DNA of 64,000 nucleotides from Bacteroidota bacterium. Its GTDB lineage: Bacteria; Bacteroidota; Bacteroidia; Chitinophagales; Saprospiraceae. Below are positions 7,232 to 14,580 of the stretch, piece after piece. Location: contig JAIUPL010000002.1 of NCBI GenBank assembly GCA_020160935.1, positions 62,001-126,000 of the forward strand, in the 5' to 3' direction. Each line of letters begins with the position of its first letter. The stretch's first letter is position 1. The notes beneath the pieces were generated by a model. That model was not told the origin of the DNA, did no database searches, and saw nothing but the letters and a program-made list of their open reading frames with translations. The position numbers were made by a program, and so were the translations under genes.

Positions 7232-8422
7232 ATGAGTGCAAAGAATTACTTTTTTTTAACCTTTCTTGTTTTATCAATACCGACTTCTTTGTTGGTAGCG
7301 CAACAAGGGTTTGGAGCTTCTGGTGCCTTAGGTGCTTATTCTCAGAACTTTAATACATTTGCTGGAACTGCCGGGTCGCTGCCGTCTAACTGGACTAATT
7401 CATTAGCATATAATGCAACTGGGGTGTACTCTAATGCTGGTGCATACAACAATGGTAACGGTGCACGTGCACTCCGAGATGGCTCGAGCAGTGATTATGC
7501 ACTTGGGGGTAAAGTATCCGGGGCTACAGGAACACAGATATTAACCTTCTCGGGTATAAACAATGCATCCACAGGTGAAATTACAGATTTTACTGTAAGT
7601 TGGGACGTAGAACAGTATTCCACAGAAGGTCGGGCAACAACGGTTGATTTTACATTCAGCGGAGGAGGCAGCATATCTGGCACAACATTGACTACTGGTA
7701 TCACCGGGTCCGCCGCCAACCTTGCAAATGTATTAGTAACATCAAGGTCCGTCTCTATTTCAGGGCTTAACATTAGTGTAGGGGGAACTTTTAGTTTTAC
7801 TTGGACCATTGCTGGAGGAGCAGGTTCCGGAGGAAATGGACACATTGGGATTGATAATGTTGTCATTACACCAAGCGGTACTCTTCCTATTGAATTAAGT
7901 AGTCTTAAGGCAAGTATTAACTTCAATTTTGTGAATATCTCCTTCTCCACCGCCACCGAAATCAACAACTCCCACTTCGTCATCGAACGCAGTGCCGATG
8001 CGCGCACTTTTTCGGAAATCGGTCGCGTACAGGGTGCGGGCACCACGCGTGTGCCACAGTCCTACACTTTTACGGATGAAAAACCTTTGTCGGGCCTGAA
8101 CTACTACCGCCTGCGCCAGGTCGATTTCGACGGCGCCGAGTCGCTCAGCGGCGTGGTAAGCGTGGTATTTGGCAAGGCTGGCAGCATCACCATTGCGCCC
8201 TCGCCGGCTACCGACCGCGTACGCATCCAACTCGACGAAGCCCTGACGAACGACGGCCTCTGGCAGGTGTTCGACAACATGGGCCGTCAGGTACTGTCCG
8301 GCGAATGGCAAGCCGAAAGCGCTGATTACGACCTCGATGTGAATACCCTGCCTGAAGGCATGTACACCTTCCGCCTGGCCGTAGGCACGCAGGTACAGGT
8401 GAAGCAGTTCCGCAAACTGTGA
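7232..8422 (+). CDS. Type IX-secreted surface protein, compositional chimera
   Basis: 396 residues. Signal peptide of about 24 residues (MSAKNYFFLTFLVLSIPTSLLVAQ). Residues 25-220 are a Gly/Ser/Thr/Asn-rich beta domain (SQNFNTFAGTAGSLPSNW... to GNGHIGIDNVVITPSG), as seen in Bacteroidota extracellular proteins. LPIELSSLKA then opens the common linker module (FVIERSADARTFSEIGRV). The C-terminal 75 residues are a type A Por-sorting domain (ITIAPSPATDRVRIQL ... GMYTFRLAVG...VKQFRKL). The first two thirds of the gene are visibly AT-richer than the last third, with the change near 7940. The cargo function is unknown. Confidence 0.88.
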   Translation: MSAKNYFFLTFLVLSIPTSLLVAQQGFGASGALGAYSQNFNTFAGTAGSLPSNWTNSLAYNATGVYSNAGAYNNGNGARALRDGSSSDYALGGKVSGATGTQILTFSGINNASTGEITDFTVSWDVEQYSTEGRATTVDFTFSGGGSISGTTLTTGITGSAANLANVLVTSRSVSISGLNISVGGTFSFTWTIAGGAGSGGNGHIGIDNVVITPSGTLPIELSSLKASINFNFVNISFSTATEINNSHFVIERSADARTFSEIGRVQGAGTTRVPQSYTFTDEKPLSGLNYYRLRQVDFDGAESLSGVVSVVFGKAGSITIAPSPATDRVRIQLDEALTNDGLWQVFDNMGRQVLSGEWQAESADYDLDVNTLPEGMYTFRLAVGTQVQVKQFRKL

Positions 8423-8479
<57 letters not shown>

Positions 8480-8619
8480 GGGGTGAACGGGTTGGTTGTA
8501 GGAAGGGATGGTTGATGTGAGAACCATGCGGCAACGCGAATGCCTGGTAGTTGTGACAGAACAAATGGGCATTTTTGCGCACTAAAGACCAACATTTACA
8601 ACAACATACATTGCTTTTG

Positions 8620-9080
8620 CTATACGGCCCCGCCAAGCGCTTGTCGCCCTGGTGGGGCCATTCACGTTGTATGCGTGTAACAACTAACGCCAGTCTTAAA
8701 CGATGCCACTCCCACAACCACGCACCAATCCCAAGCGCTTGTCCTCCTGTCGGGAACCGTCCACGCTACGAGGGAAAATACTTTGCTCCGCGCATGTAGA
8801 GCGGACAGACCCTGCCAGGGTGACAAGTGCTTGGGGTTGCTGCGTGGTTATTGCGATACACACCAATCCCAAGGGCTTGTCTTCCTGTCGGAAACCGTCC
8901 ACTCTACGTGCATGTAATGGCCAACGCCATGTTTCAGTGACGCTATTCGCTTCAATCACACACCAATCCCAAGTGTTTGTCCTCCTGTCGGGAACCGTCC
9001 ACTCTACGAGGGAAAATACGTTGCTCCGCGCATGTAGAGCGGACAGACCCCGCCAGGGTGACAAGTGCTTGGGGTTGGTG
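8620..9080. repeat. Array of degenerate hairpins, family E
   Basis: Two direct repeats of about 118 bp (8723-8840 and 8961-9080) are nearly identical. Each has facing arms (CACCAATCCCAAG...CTTGTCCTCC and its degenerate complement ending TTGGGGTTG). A half copy starts at 8861 and a weaker one near 8630. The word CTCTACG recurs inside, as in families A and C. Together with the heptamers this accounts for most of the 720-bp gap 8423-9143. Confidence 0.85.
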
Positions 9081-9102
9081 CTTATTTTGCCGCCCAACTG
9101 CC

Positions 9103-9110
9103 TACCTTTG
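9103..9110 (+). promoter_or_regulatory. -7 element TACCTTTG
   Basis: Exact TAnnTTTG, 34 nt before the ATG of the HAD gene and just outside the repeat array. Confidence 0.5.
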
Positions 9111-9143
9111 CGTTCTTTTTGCACCTGCTACATTCCTTTTCCC

Positions 9144-9809
9144 ATGTTGAAACACCTCTTGTTTGACAACGACGGCACCATCGTCGATTCCGAAATTATT
9201 GCCGTGCGCGCCACACTGCGCCTGTTGGAGCCCTACGGATTTCGCATGAGCGAGCAGGAGTATAGCCGCCGTTTTCCGGGGCTGCTGGAACGCGATATCC
9301 TGGCCATTCTAAAAGAAGAACATGGCGTGGTGGTGACCGACGATTATTTCGAACAGTTGAGGGCCCTGCATCAGGAAGGGTTCCGGCGCGAACTGCGTAC
9401 GATCCCGGGGATGGAGTCGATTTTCAGGAGCGTTCGGGTGCCCAAAAGCATGGTATCGAACGGCAGTGTGCGGCATGTGGTGCAATGCCTGCAACAGGTG
9501 GGCCTGCACGATGCGCTGGATGGCCGCATTTTTTCCGCCGAACATGTGGCCCGCCCCAAGCCGCACCCCGATGTGTACCGGCATGCACTGACCGAACTGG
9601 AACTTCACCCTTCCGAAACCATCGCGGTGGAAGATAGTCCCACGGGTGTGGCGGCTGCGCGCCAGGCCGGATTGCGGGTGGTTGGATTTTTAGGGGCGGC
9701 TCATATTTATGAAGGACACGGGGAGCGACTGGCGGAAGCGGGCGCCGACTGGCTGGCTGCAGACGCCGGGGAACTGGCTGGTATTTTCAGGCATCTGGAT
9801 GTGCTGTAA
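9144..9809 (+). CDS. HAD-superfamily IA phosphatase/phosphoglucomutase-like
   Basis: 221 residues from ATG 9144. Motif I is LLFDNDGTIVDSE with the nucleophile at D8 and the acid/base at D10. Motif II is MVSNGS. Motif III is the Lys of RPKPHPDVY. Motif IV is VEDSPTG. A helical cap lies between motifs I and II (about 20-85). The layout matches subfamily IA sugar-phosphate phosphatases of the YieH and beta-phosphoglucomutase type. A mutase would be favoured only if the cap loop carried the expected residues, which I cannot judge. Cytoplasmic; it stands alone. Confidence 0.88.
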   Translation: MLKHLLFDNDGTIVDSEIIAVRATLRLLEPYGFRMSEQEYSRRFPGLLERDILAILKEEHGVVVTDDYFEQLRALHQEGFRRELRTIPGMESIFRSVRVPKSMVSNGSVRHVVQCLQQVGLHDALDGRIFSAEHVARPKPHPDVYRHALTELELHPSETIAVEDSPTGVAAARQAGLRVVGFLGAAHIYEGHGERLAEAGADWLAADAGELAGIFRHLDVL

Positions 9810-10150
9810 CTGGCTGCCCGGCGTATGAATTGTTATGCGGCGTCGATGCTTATATGGGTGGCAATCAGACATTACTTGTTGCAACCTCTAATGTTATAAG
9901 ATCGAGCGGGGGCAAAGTTTTCGACGAAAAATTAAACTTGAAAAACCGGGTTTGTTTTTCCTTTATAAAAAATGAAAATAATTTAAAATGTTGAAAATCA
10001 AAAAGATGTGTATTCGAAGATTTGAAAAAAGTTGACTCCGAAAAAAGTTTCATTTTAAAAGTAAAAAAAATCTGATCGAAAAATACTTGCATGATTCCAA
10101 AAGTCGCCGTACCTATGTCCCAGTTTTCATTTGGTTTTTTGGGGTTTATT

Positions 10151-10190
10151 AGCCGTCGTGGTGCGTAAGTACTTCGGCGGCTTTTCTTTT
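10151..10190 (+). terminator. Terminator-like hairpin with U tract
   Basis: AGCCGTCG (10151-10158) pairs with CGGCGGCT (10175-10182) and is followed by TTTCTTTT. It lies about 40 nt upstream of the TTG start of the next gene. It could end a short transcript from the AT-rich 9.9-10.1 kb region or act as an attenuator. The rest of the 9810-10231 gap is very AT-rich; a 75-codon minus-strand frame there is low-complexity and not called. Confidence 0.45.
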
Positions 10191-10231
10191 GCCCCTGTCT
10201 CTGGGCCCCTGTCCAACTTTCGTTTTACACC

Positions 10232-11293
10232 TTGAAAAAGATACTACAATTTTTCCTGTTCCTCGGCATCGGGGTCGGTATCATGTATTTGGTATTTCGC
10301 AATCAGCAGGCTGCGTTTCAGGAGCAATGCCGCCTCGATGGCGTGCCGCCCGAGCAATGCAGCATGACCGACAAACTGCTGCATGATTTTTCTACTGTAC
10401 ATCTGGGCTGGATTCTGGCGGTGGTGTTGGCATTTACCCTGAGCAACCTTTTCCGGGCCTTACGCTGGCAGATGTTGCTGGAGCCGATGGGCTATCGGGT
10501 GAAGTTGAGCAATTCGCTGCTCACCATTCTGCTGGGTTACTTTGCCAATCTGGGTTTTCCACGCATGGGCGAAGTCGTGCGGGCCGGCTCTCTGGCGCGC
10601 TACGAGCGCCTCCCACCTGAAAAAGTGATGGGCACGCTCGTAATCGACCGCCTGATGGACGTGATTTGCCTGGGTATTGTCGTCGGACTGGCATTCCTGA
10701 TGGAAGGCGATACGCTGCTGCATTTTTTGCGCCAGCCCAAACCCGGAGCCACGACGCCGGATGCGCCCTTGTGGCAGTCGCCTGTTGCATGGGTATTGGT
10801 ATTGCTTTTTGCGATCGCGGTGATGGTCTTTTTCTTTTTCCGGGAAAAACTGACGCAGATAGCGCTTGTGAAAAAAATGCTGGGCATGCTGCAAGGCTTT
10901 TGGGATGGTCTGCGCAGTATTCTGAAACTGAAACAGCCCGGTATGTTTTTGTTGTATTCGGCAGGTATCTGGGTCATGTTTTACCTGCAGTGCTATTTCA
11001 ACCTGAAATCATTTCCGCCGACGGCCCATTTGGGCGCCGATGCGGCCCTCATGATTTTTGTATTCGGCACCCTGGGTTTCCTGATTCCGTCCCCGGGTGG
11101 CATGGGCACATACCACGCCTTGTGTATCGTTGCCCTGGCATTGTACGGGATTAGCGGCAGCGATGCATTTTCGTATGCCAACATCGCATTTTTCACCATC
11201 CAGATCATTTACAACCTGGTGGCGGGCACCCTGGCCCTGCAATTGTTACCCATTATCAACAAAAAGAAAAATGACCCGCTTCGAGCAGATTGA
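10232..11293 (+). CDS. Lysylphosphatidylglycerol synthetase-like TM protein (UPF0104)
   Basis: 353 residues starting at TTG. The hydrophobic profile suggests about 8 membrane segments. Family hallmarks include NLFRALRWQMLLEP (about 72-85), the loop FANLGFPRMGEVVRAG (about 104-119) and FGTLGFLIPSPGGMGTYHA (about 273-291), all conserved in the LPG_synthase_TM family (MprF N-terminal, AglD). No catalytic lysyltransferase domain is present. It is probably a lipid or lipid-linked glycan translocation protein in the inner membrane. Its 3' end overlaps the next gene by 23 bp, so the two are coupled and an envelope (LPS) role is favoured. Confidence 0.85.
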   Translation: MKKILQFFLFLGIGVGIMYLVFRNQQAAFQEQCRLDGVPPEQCSMTDKLLHDFSTVHLGWILAVVLAFTLSNLFRALRWQMLLEPMGYRVKLSNSLLTILLGYFANLGFPRMGEVVRAGSLARYERLPPEKVMGTLVIDRLMDVICLGIVVGLAFLMEGDTLLHFLRQPKPGATTPDAPLWQSPVAWVLVLLFAIAVMVFFFFREKLTQIALVKKMLGMLQGFWDGLRSILKLKQPGMFLLYSAGIWVMFYLQCYFNLKSFPPTAHLGADAALMIFVFGTLGFLIPSPGGMGTYHALCIVALALYGISGSDAFSYANIAFFTIQIIYNLVAGTLALQLLPIINKKKNDPLRAD

Positions 11294-11762
11294 ACAAAAA
11301 ATACAAACCTGGGAGCAAATCAGCGCTACCGTGGCAGCCTGGCGCGCCGCAGGTGACCGCATCGTGTTCACCAACGGCTGTTTCGATATTTTGCACTACG
11401 GGCACCTGCATTATCTCTCGCAGGCGCGTGACCTGGGTCAACGGCTCGTAGTGGGGCTCAACAGCGCCGCATCGGTATCGAGGCTCAAAGGGCCCCATCG
11501 CCCCATCAACGACGAACTCACCCGCACCCACCTGCTGGCGGCTCTCGAAGTGATTGATGCTGTCGTGGTATTTGAAGATGATACACCACTCGAATTGATC
11601 CGGCTTATCCTGCCCGATATTCTGGTAAAAGGCGGCGACTGGAAGCCCGAACAGATCATAGGTTCCGATCTCGTGCTCGCCGCCGGCGGAGAAGTGAAAA
11701 GCCTGCCTTTTGTGGCAGGGTATTCTACGACGAATATTGAGAAGAAAATAAAAGAGTCCTGA
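11271..11762 (+). CDS. rfaE2: D-glycero-beta-D-manno-heptose 1-phosphate adenylyltransferase
   Basis: 163 residues from ATG 11271. Nucleotidyltransferase signature TNGCFDILHYGHLHYLSQAR with HxGH at 42-45. RLKGPHRPINDELTR and the C-terminal YSTTNIEKKI (the equivalent of the ISSTxI motif) also fit. This matches the stand-alone C-terminal half of HldE, which makes ADP-heptose for LPS inner core; the kinase half is not in the window. It overlaps the upstream membrane-protein gene. The last codons GAG TCC TGA lie inside the family C repeat, so the repeat supplies the stop. Confidence 0.9.
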   Translation: MTRFEQIEQKIQTWEQISATVAAWRAAGDRIVFTNGCFDILHYGHLHYLSQARDLGQRLVVGLNSAASVSRLKGPHRPINDELTRTHLLAALEVIDAVVVFEDDTPLELIRLILPDILVKGGDWKPEQIIGSDLVLAAGGEVKSLPFVAGYSTTNIEKKIKES

Positions 11763-11888
11763 GTCGACAGTCCTGAGTCCTGAGTCTGTAGAGTACACCT
11801 GATTACTTTTGGCTTACCATTAACAGATGCCGAAAGTAATCAGGTGTACTCTACAGACTCAGGACTCAGGACTTACGACTCAGGACTG
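11754..11888. repeat. Hairpin with AGTCCTGAG words, family C copy 2
   Basis: Core arms CTGTAGAGTACACCTGATTA and complement, flanked by AGTCCTGAGTCC words on the left and GGACTCAGGACT words on the right. It overlaps the rfaE2 stop codon and ends 5 nt before the convergent doxX-like stop. Confidence 0.9.
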
Positions 11889-11892
11889 TTCG

Positions 11893-12285
11893 CTACCCAA
11901 CCACCGCCTTATCCTTCGCATAATTCTGTGCATACATCATGGCTGCGCCGGCCAGCGCCAGGTCTTTCAGCAGCATCGACATGGAAGCCTGGGAACCTTC
12001 ACCGCCGCTCATGGCGCCGGGCAAATGCACCAATACCACCAATAGCAGCAGAAATACAGCCAGCAGGGTGGTGGCGAGTTTGTCGTATTTACCGATCAGC
12101 ATACTCACCGTAGCGGCAATAAGGCCCAGGCCGGAGAGGTACACAAAAACCGTTTTGGCAGGCATGTAAGCAGGCACTACAAAGTCGGCCATTGCATTGG
12201 CGTTCATGAAGTGAAACAAACCGAAAATGGCAAAAGGCAAGGCGAAAATCCAGCGGCCGAGAGATAAAAATGCATTCATGTGCAA
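11893..12285 (-). CDS. DoxX-family inner-membrane protein
   Basis: 130 residues (or 128 from the second Met, 12279). Four hydrophobic segments (about 5-25, 46-66, 70-90, 103-120). The start resembles DoxX (LGRWIFALPFAIFGLFHFMNA). The family is linked to redox or thiol stress and quinone pools, but its biochemistry is poorly defined. It stands alone between the convergent rfaE2 unit and the divergent VWA gene. Confidence 0.75.
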   Translation of the reverse strand: MHMNAFLSLGRWIFALPFAIFGLFHFMNANAMADFVVPAYMPAKTVFVYLSGLGLIAATVSMLIGKYDKLATTLLAVFLLLLVVLVHLPGAMSGGEGSQASMSMLLKDLALAGAAMMYAQNYAKDKAVVG

Positions 12286-12422
12286 GTCGTATTTGTTTTG
12301 AAAATAGTAATTAACTTTGGCATCCGGGGATGCTTTTCAGTGGCTAAATTACTATATACATTCGTTAATGGGTTGTTTGGTCAAAAAAAAATCCAAATCT
12401 TTGAAAAAAATCAGAATATAGT

Positions 12423-13562
12423 TTGGAAGAAACTGCAACAATCGAACACCTTGAGCGCTGGCGGCTGATCCTTGGCCGCCCTTCCGACCCGGAGGAAACG
12501 GTGCCGCTCGGCAAAGGCACTGCCGGCATGGATCAGGTGCTGGATGCCCTGTACGACGGGCAACGCAAGGGCGGCTTGGGCAGTTCGTCGCCCAATGTCA
12601 ATCGCTGGCTCGGCGATATCCGGCGCTATTTTCCTGCGCCGGTAGTACAGGTGCTCCAGCGCGATGCCCTCGAACGCCTGGGACTTACACAAATGTTGCT
12701 GGAACCCGAACTGCTGGGCTCGGTGGAGCCCGACATACACCTCGTAGGCGCCCTCTTGTCGCTCAACAAGGTGCTGCCTGCCCAAACGCGCGACACGGCA
12801 CGCATGGTGGTTCGAAAAGTAGTGACCGATCTTGAAAAACGACTGCAGCATCCCTTGCGCGCTGCCTTGCACAGGGCTTTGCAACGCCACACGCGCAACC
12901 GTCGTCCGCGGCCCGGCGAGATCGACTGGCGGCGCACGATCCACCAGAACATGAAGCATTACCAACCCGAATATCGGACGGTGATACCGGAAACACTGGT
13001 GGGCTTCAGCCGGAAAGGGCAGGCGCTGCGCCACGTCATTTTGCTCACCGACCAGAGCGGTTCCATGGCCAGTTCAGTAGTCTTTGCAGGCGTTTTTGGC
13101 GCAGCGCTGGCTTCCATTCGTGCCATCCAGACCCATGTGGTGGTGTTCGATACGGCAGTGGTCGACCTGAGTGAGCACCTCGACGACCCTGTGGAGTTGC
13201 TGTTCGGCACCCAACTGGGTGGCGGCACCGATATTCACAAGGCACTCTGCTATGCCCAGACGCTGGTGCAGACGCCGCAGGATACAATTCTGGTGCTGAT
13301 CAGCGACCTGTTTGAAGGCGGCAACCGCGCGGAAATGCTCCGGAAAGCCGCCGAACTCCGGCAGTCGGGCGTTACCATGGTTGCCCTGCTGGCGCTGAGC
13401 GACGATGGCGCTCCGGCGTACGACCACGACAATGCTGCTGCATTTGCCCAAATGGATATTCCGGCGTTTGCCTGTACGCCTGATGTATTTCCGGAGTTGC
13501 TGGCAGCAGCAGTGAACAGAGAGGATTTGCGGCGATTTAAATCGGGGCATGGCGGAGGTTAA
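12423..13562 (+). CDS. CoxE-like VWA-domain protein
   Basis: 379 residues with a probable TTG start; an in-frame stop lies at 12402-12404 and no ATG follows it. Residues 1-190 are helical and basic. Residues about 203-375 form a von Willebrand A domain with MIDAS DQSGSM (210-215), a conserved Thr/Asp site in LGGGTDIHKAL and ISDLFEGG. No signal peptide, so cytoplasmic. This type usually works with a MoxR-family AAA+ ATPase and SWIM-domain proteins, none of which is in the window; partners may lie elsewhere. The function of such units is metal or cofactor insertion or stress response in known cases. Confidence 0.82.
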   Translation: MEETATIEHLERWRLILGRPSDPEETVPLGKGTAGMDQVLDALYDGQRKGGLGSSSPNVNRWLGDIRRYFPAPVVQVLQRDALERLGLTQMLLEPELLGSVEPDIHLVGALLSLNKVLPAQTRDTARMVVRKVVTDLEKRLQHPLRAALHRALQRHTRNRRPRPGEIDWRRTIHQNMKHYQPEYRTVIPETLVGFSRKGQALRHVILLTDQSGSMASSVVFAGVFGAALASIRAIQTHVVVFDTAVVDLSEHLDDPVELLFGTQLGGGTDIHKALCYAQTLVQTPQDTILVLISDLFEGGNRAEMLRKAAELRQSGVTMVALLALSDDGAPAYDHDNAAAFAQMDIPAFACTPDVFPELLAAAVNREDLRRFKSGHGGG

Positions 13563-13590
13563 TCACCATACTTCGTTTTGCATGTAAACC

Positions 13591-14343
13591 TCATTTCAGC
13601 AGTGTTTCCAGCCCCGCCACAAATACCAGCAAGGCTGTGAGCCGCCGCACGATGGCGGCATTGAACCTGGCCGTACTCACCCGCACGCCCAGTTGGCCAC
13701 CCAGCAGCACCGCCGCACCCAGCAGGGCGATGCGCGACCAGTTGAGTTCAGCAGGTAAATGCGAGAGTTGGCCTGCAATGCCCGAAATGGAATTAACGAG
13801 GATAAAAATGGTCGCCGTAGCAGCTATTTTCCGGGCAGTATCCCAGCGGAAAAAATGCAGGACAGGCGACAGGAAAATGCCGCCGCCGATGCCCACCATA
13901 CCGGACAGAAGGCCGATGGCGCCTCCCAATGCGCCTTCCCGCAGGGGGCGGGGCGGTAGCGGGTCGCTTTTTTCCTCGCGCTGCGGCTGAAACCACAACA
14001 GAAGGGCTGCCAGAATCAGGCTTGCACCCAGCAATTGAAAAAATGTGTGTTCGCTGATGCGCATTTTAGCGCCTATAAAAGCCGCAGGCACGCTGAGTGC
14101 CACCAATGGCAGTATTTTTCGGAAATCGACTTCCTTTTTTTGCAAATACAGAATCGTGCTGCCACTTACCACGATCACATTGCAAATGAGTGCAATGAGG
14201 CGCATTTCCTGAAACGGCGCAGCCGCCAAAGCCAGCAAAGCCAGGTAACTCGAACCGCCGCCAAACCCGACGGAGGCATATACAAACGCGATGGCGGCAA
14301 ACAGGATTGGTAGAAAATCAATCAGCATATTGCAGGAGGGCAT
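13591..14343 (-). CDS. TSUP (TauE/SafE) family transporter
   Basis: 250 residues from ATG 14343 (alternative 14328). The frame extends further upstream, but that part is the family F repeat and would encode a charged, non-conserved extension, so I reject it. Two pseudo-repeats start with SVGFGGGSSYLALLAL (about 23-38) and SGMVGIGGGIFLSPVLHF (about 150-167), the TSUP signature, with about 8 membrane helices. Members export sulfite, sulfonates or other small anions. The gene is convergent with the VWA gene and downstream of the permease operon, separated by a long hairpin. Confidence 0.88.
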   Translation of the reverse strand: MPSCNMLIDFLPILFAAIAFVYASVGFGGGSSYLALLALAAAPFQEMRLIALICNVIVVSGSTILYLQKKEVDFRKILPLVALSVPAAFIGAKMRISEHTFFQLLGASLILAALLLWFQPQREEKSDPLPPRPLREGALGGAIGLLSGMVGIGGGIFLSPVLHFFRWDTARKIAATATIFILVNSISGIAGQLSHLPAELNWSRIALLGAAVLLGGQLGVRVSTARFNAAIVRRLTALLVFVAGLETLLK

Positions 14344-14395
14344 TTTGAAAGGATGCCGCTGCAATATTAATCTTTGTGAGGGTATTCTGAATGGG

Positions 14396-14580
14396 GAGGA
14401 AGGTTCGGCTTCGCCGAACAAGGGGTACTGGATTGGGCGGATTTTACGGATTAAGCGGATTTCATTTGAATACACACCCAAAATCAATAAAAGTGGCCGC
14501 CAGGCCACAAAAAATCCGCTTAATCCGCCCGATCCGCCCAATCCAGTATCCCCCCGTTCGGCGAAGCCGAACCTTCCTCC
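14396..14580. repeat. Long inverted repeat, family F
   Basis: Arms of about 68 nt (14396-14463 and 14512-14580). The outer part is GGAGGAAGGTTCGGCTTCGC and the inner part TGGATTGGGCGGATT...TTAAGCGGATTT. The right arm ends on the base before the TAG stop (14583-14581) of the permease gene. It is likely the operon terminator. Confidence 0.9.

Noticed and set aside
8620-9080. Possible CRISPR or tandem tRNA cluster
   Set aside because: Units are imperfect inverted repeats of about 118 bp with irregular spacing; no cloverleaf with CCA or TTC loop is visible.
9865-10092. 75-codon minus-strand ORF
   Set aside because: Phe/Lys-rich low-complexity translation of an AT-rich tract; no start context or homology-like pattern.
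12423-13562. VWA gene as part of a MoxR-VWA defence or cofactor operon
   Set aside because: No AAA+ ATPase, SWIM or partner gene is adjacent; it stands alone between DoxX and TSUP, so only the domain call is made.
14344-14541. N-terminal extension of the TSUP transporter
   Set aside because: The 66 extra codons are the family F inverted repeat read through; the family starts at the first helix near ATG 14343/14328.
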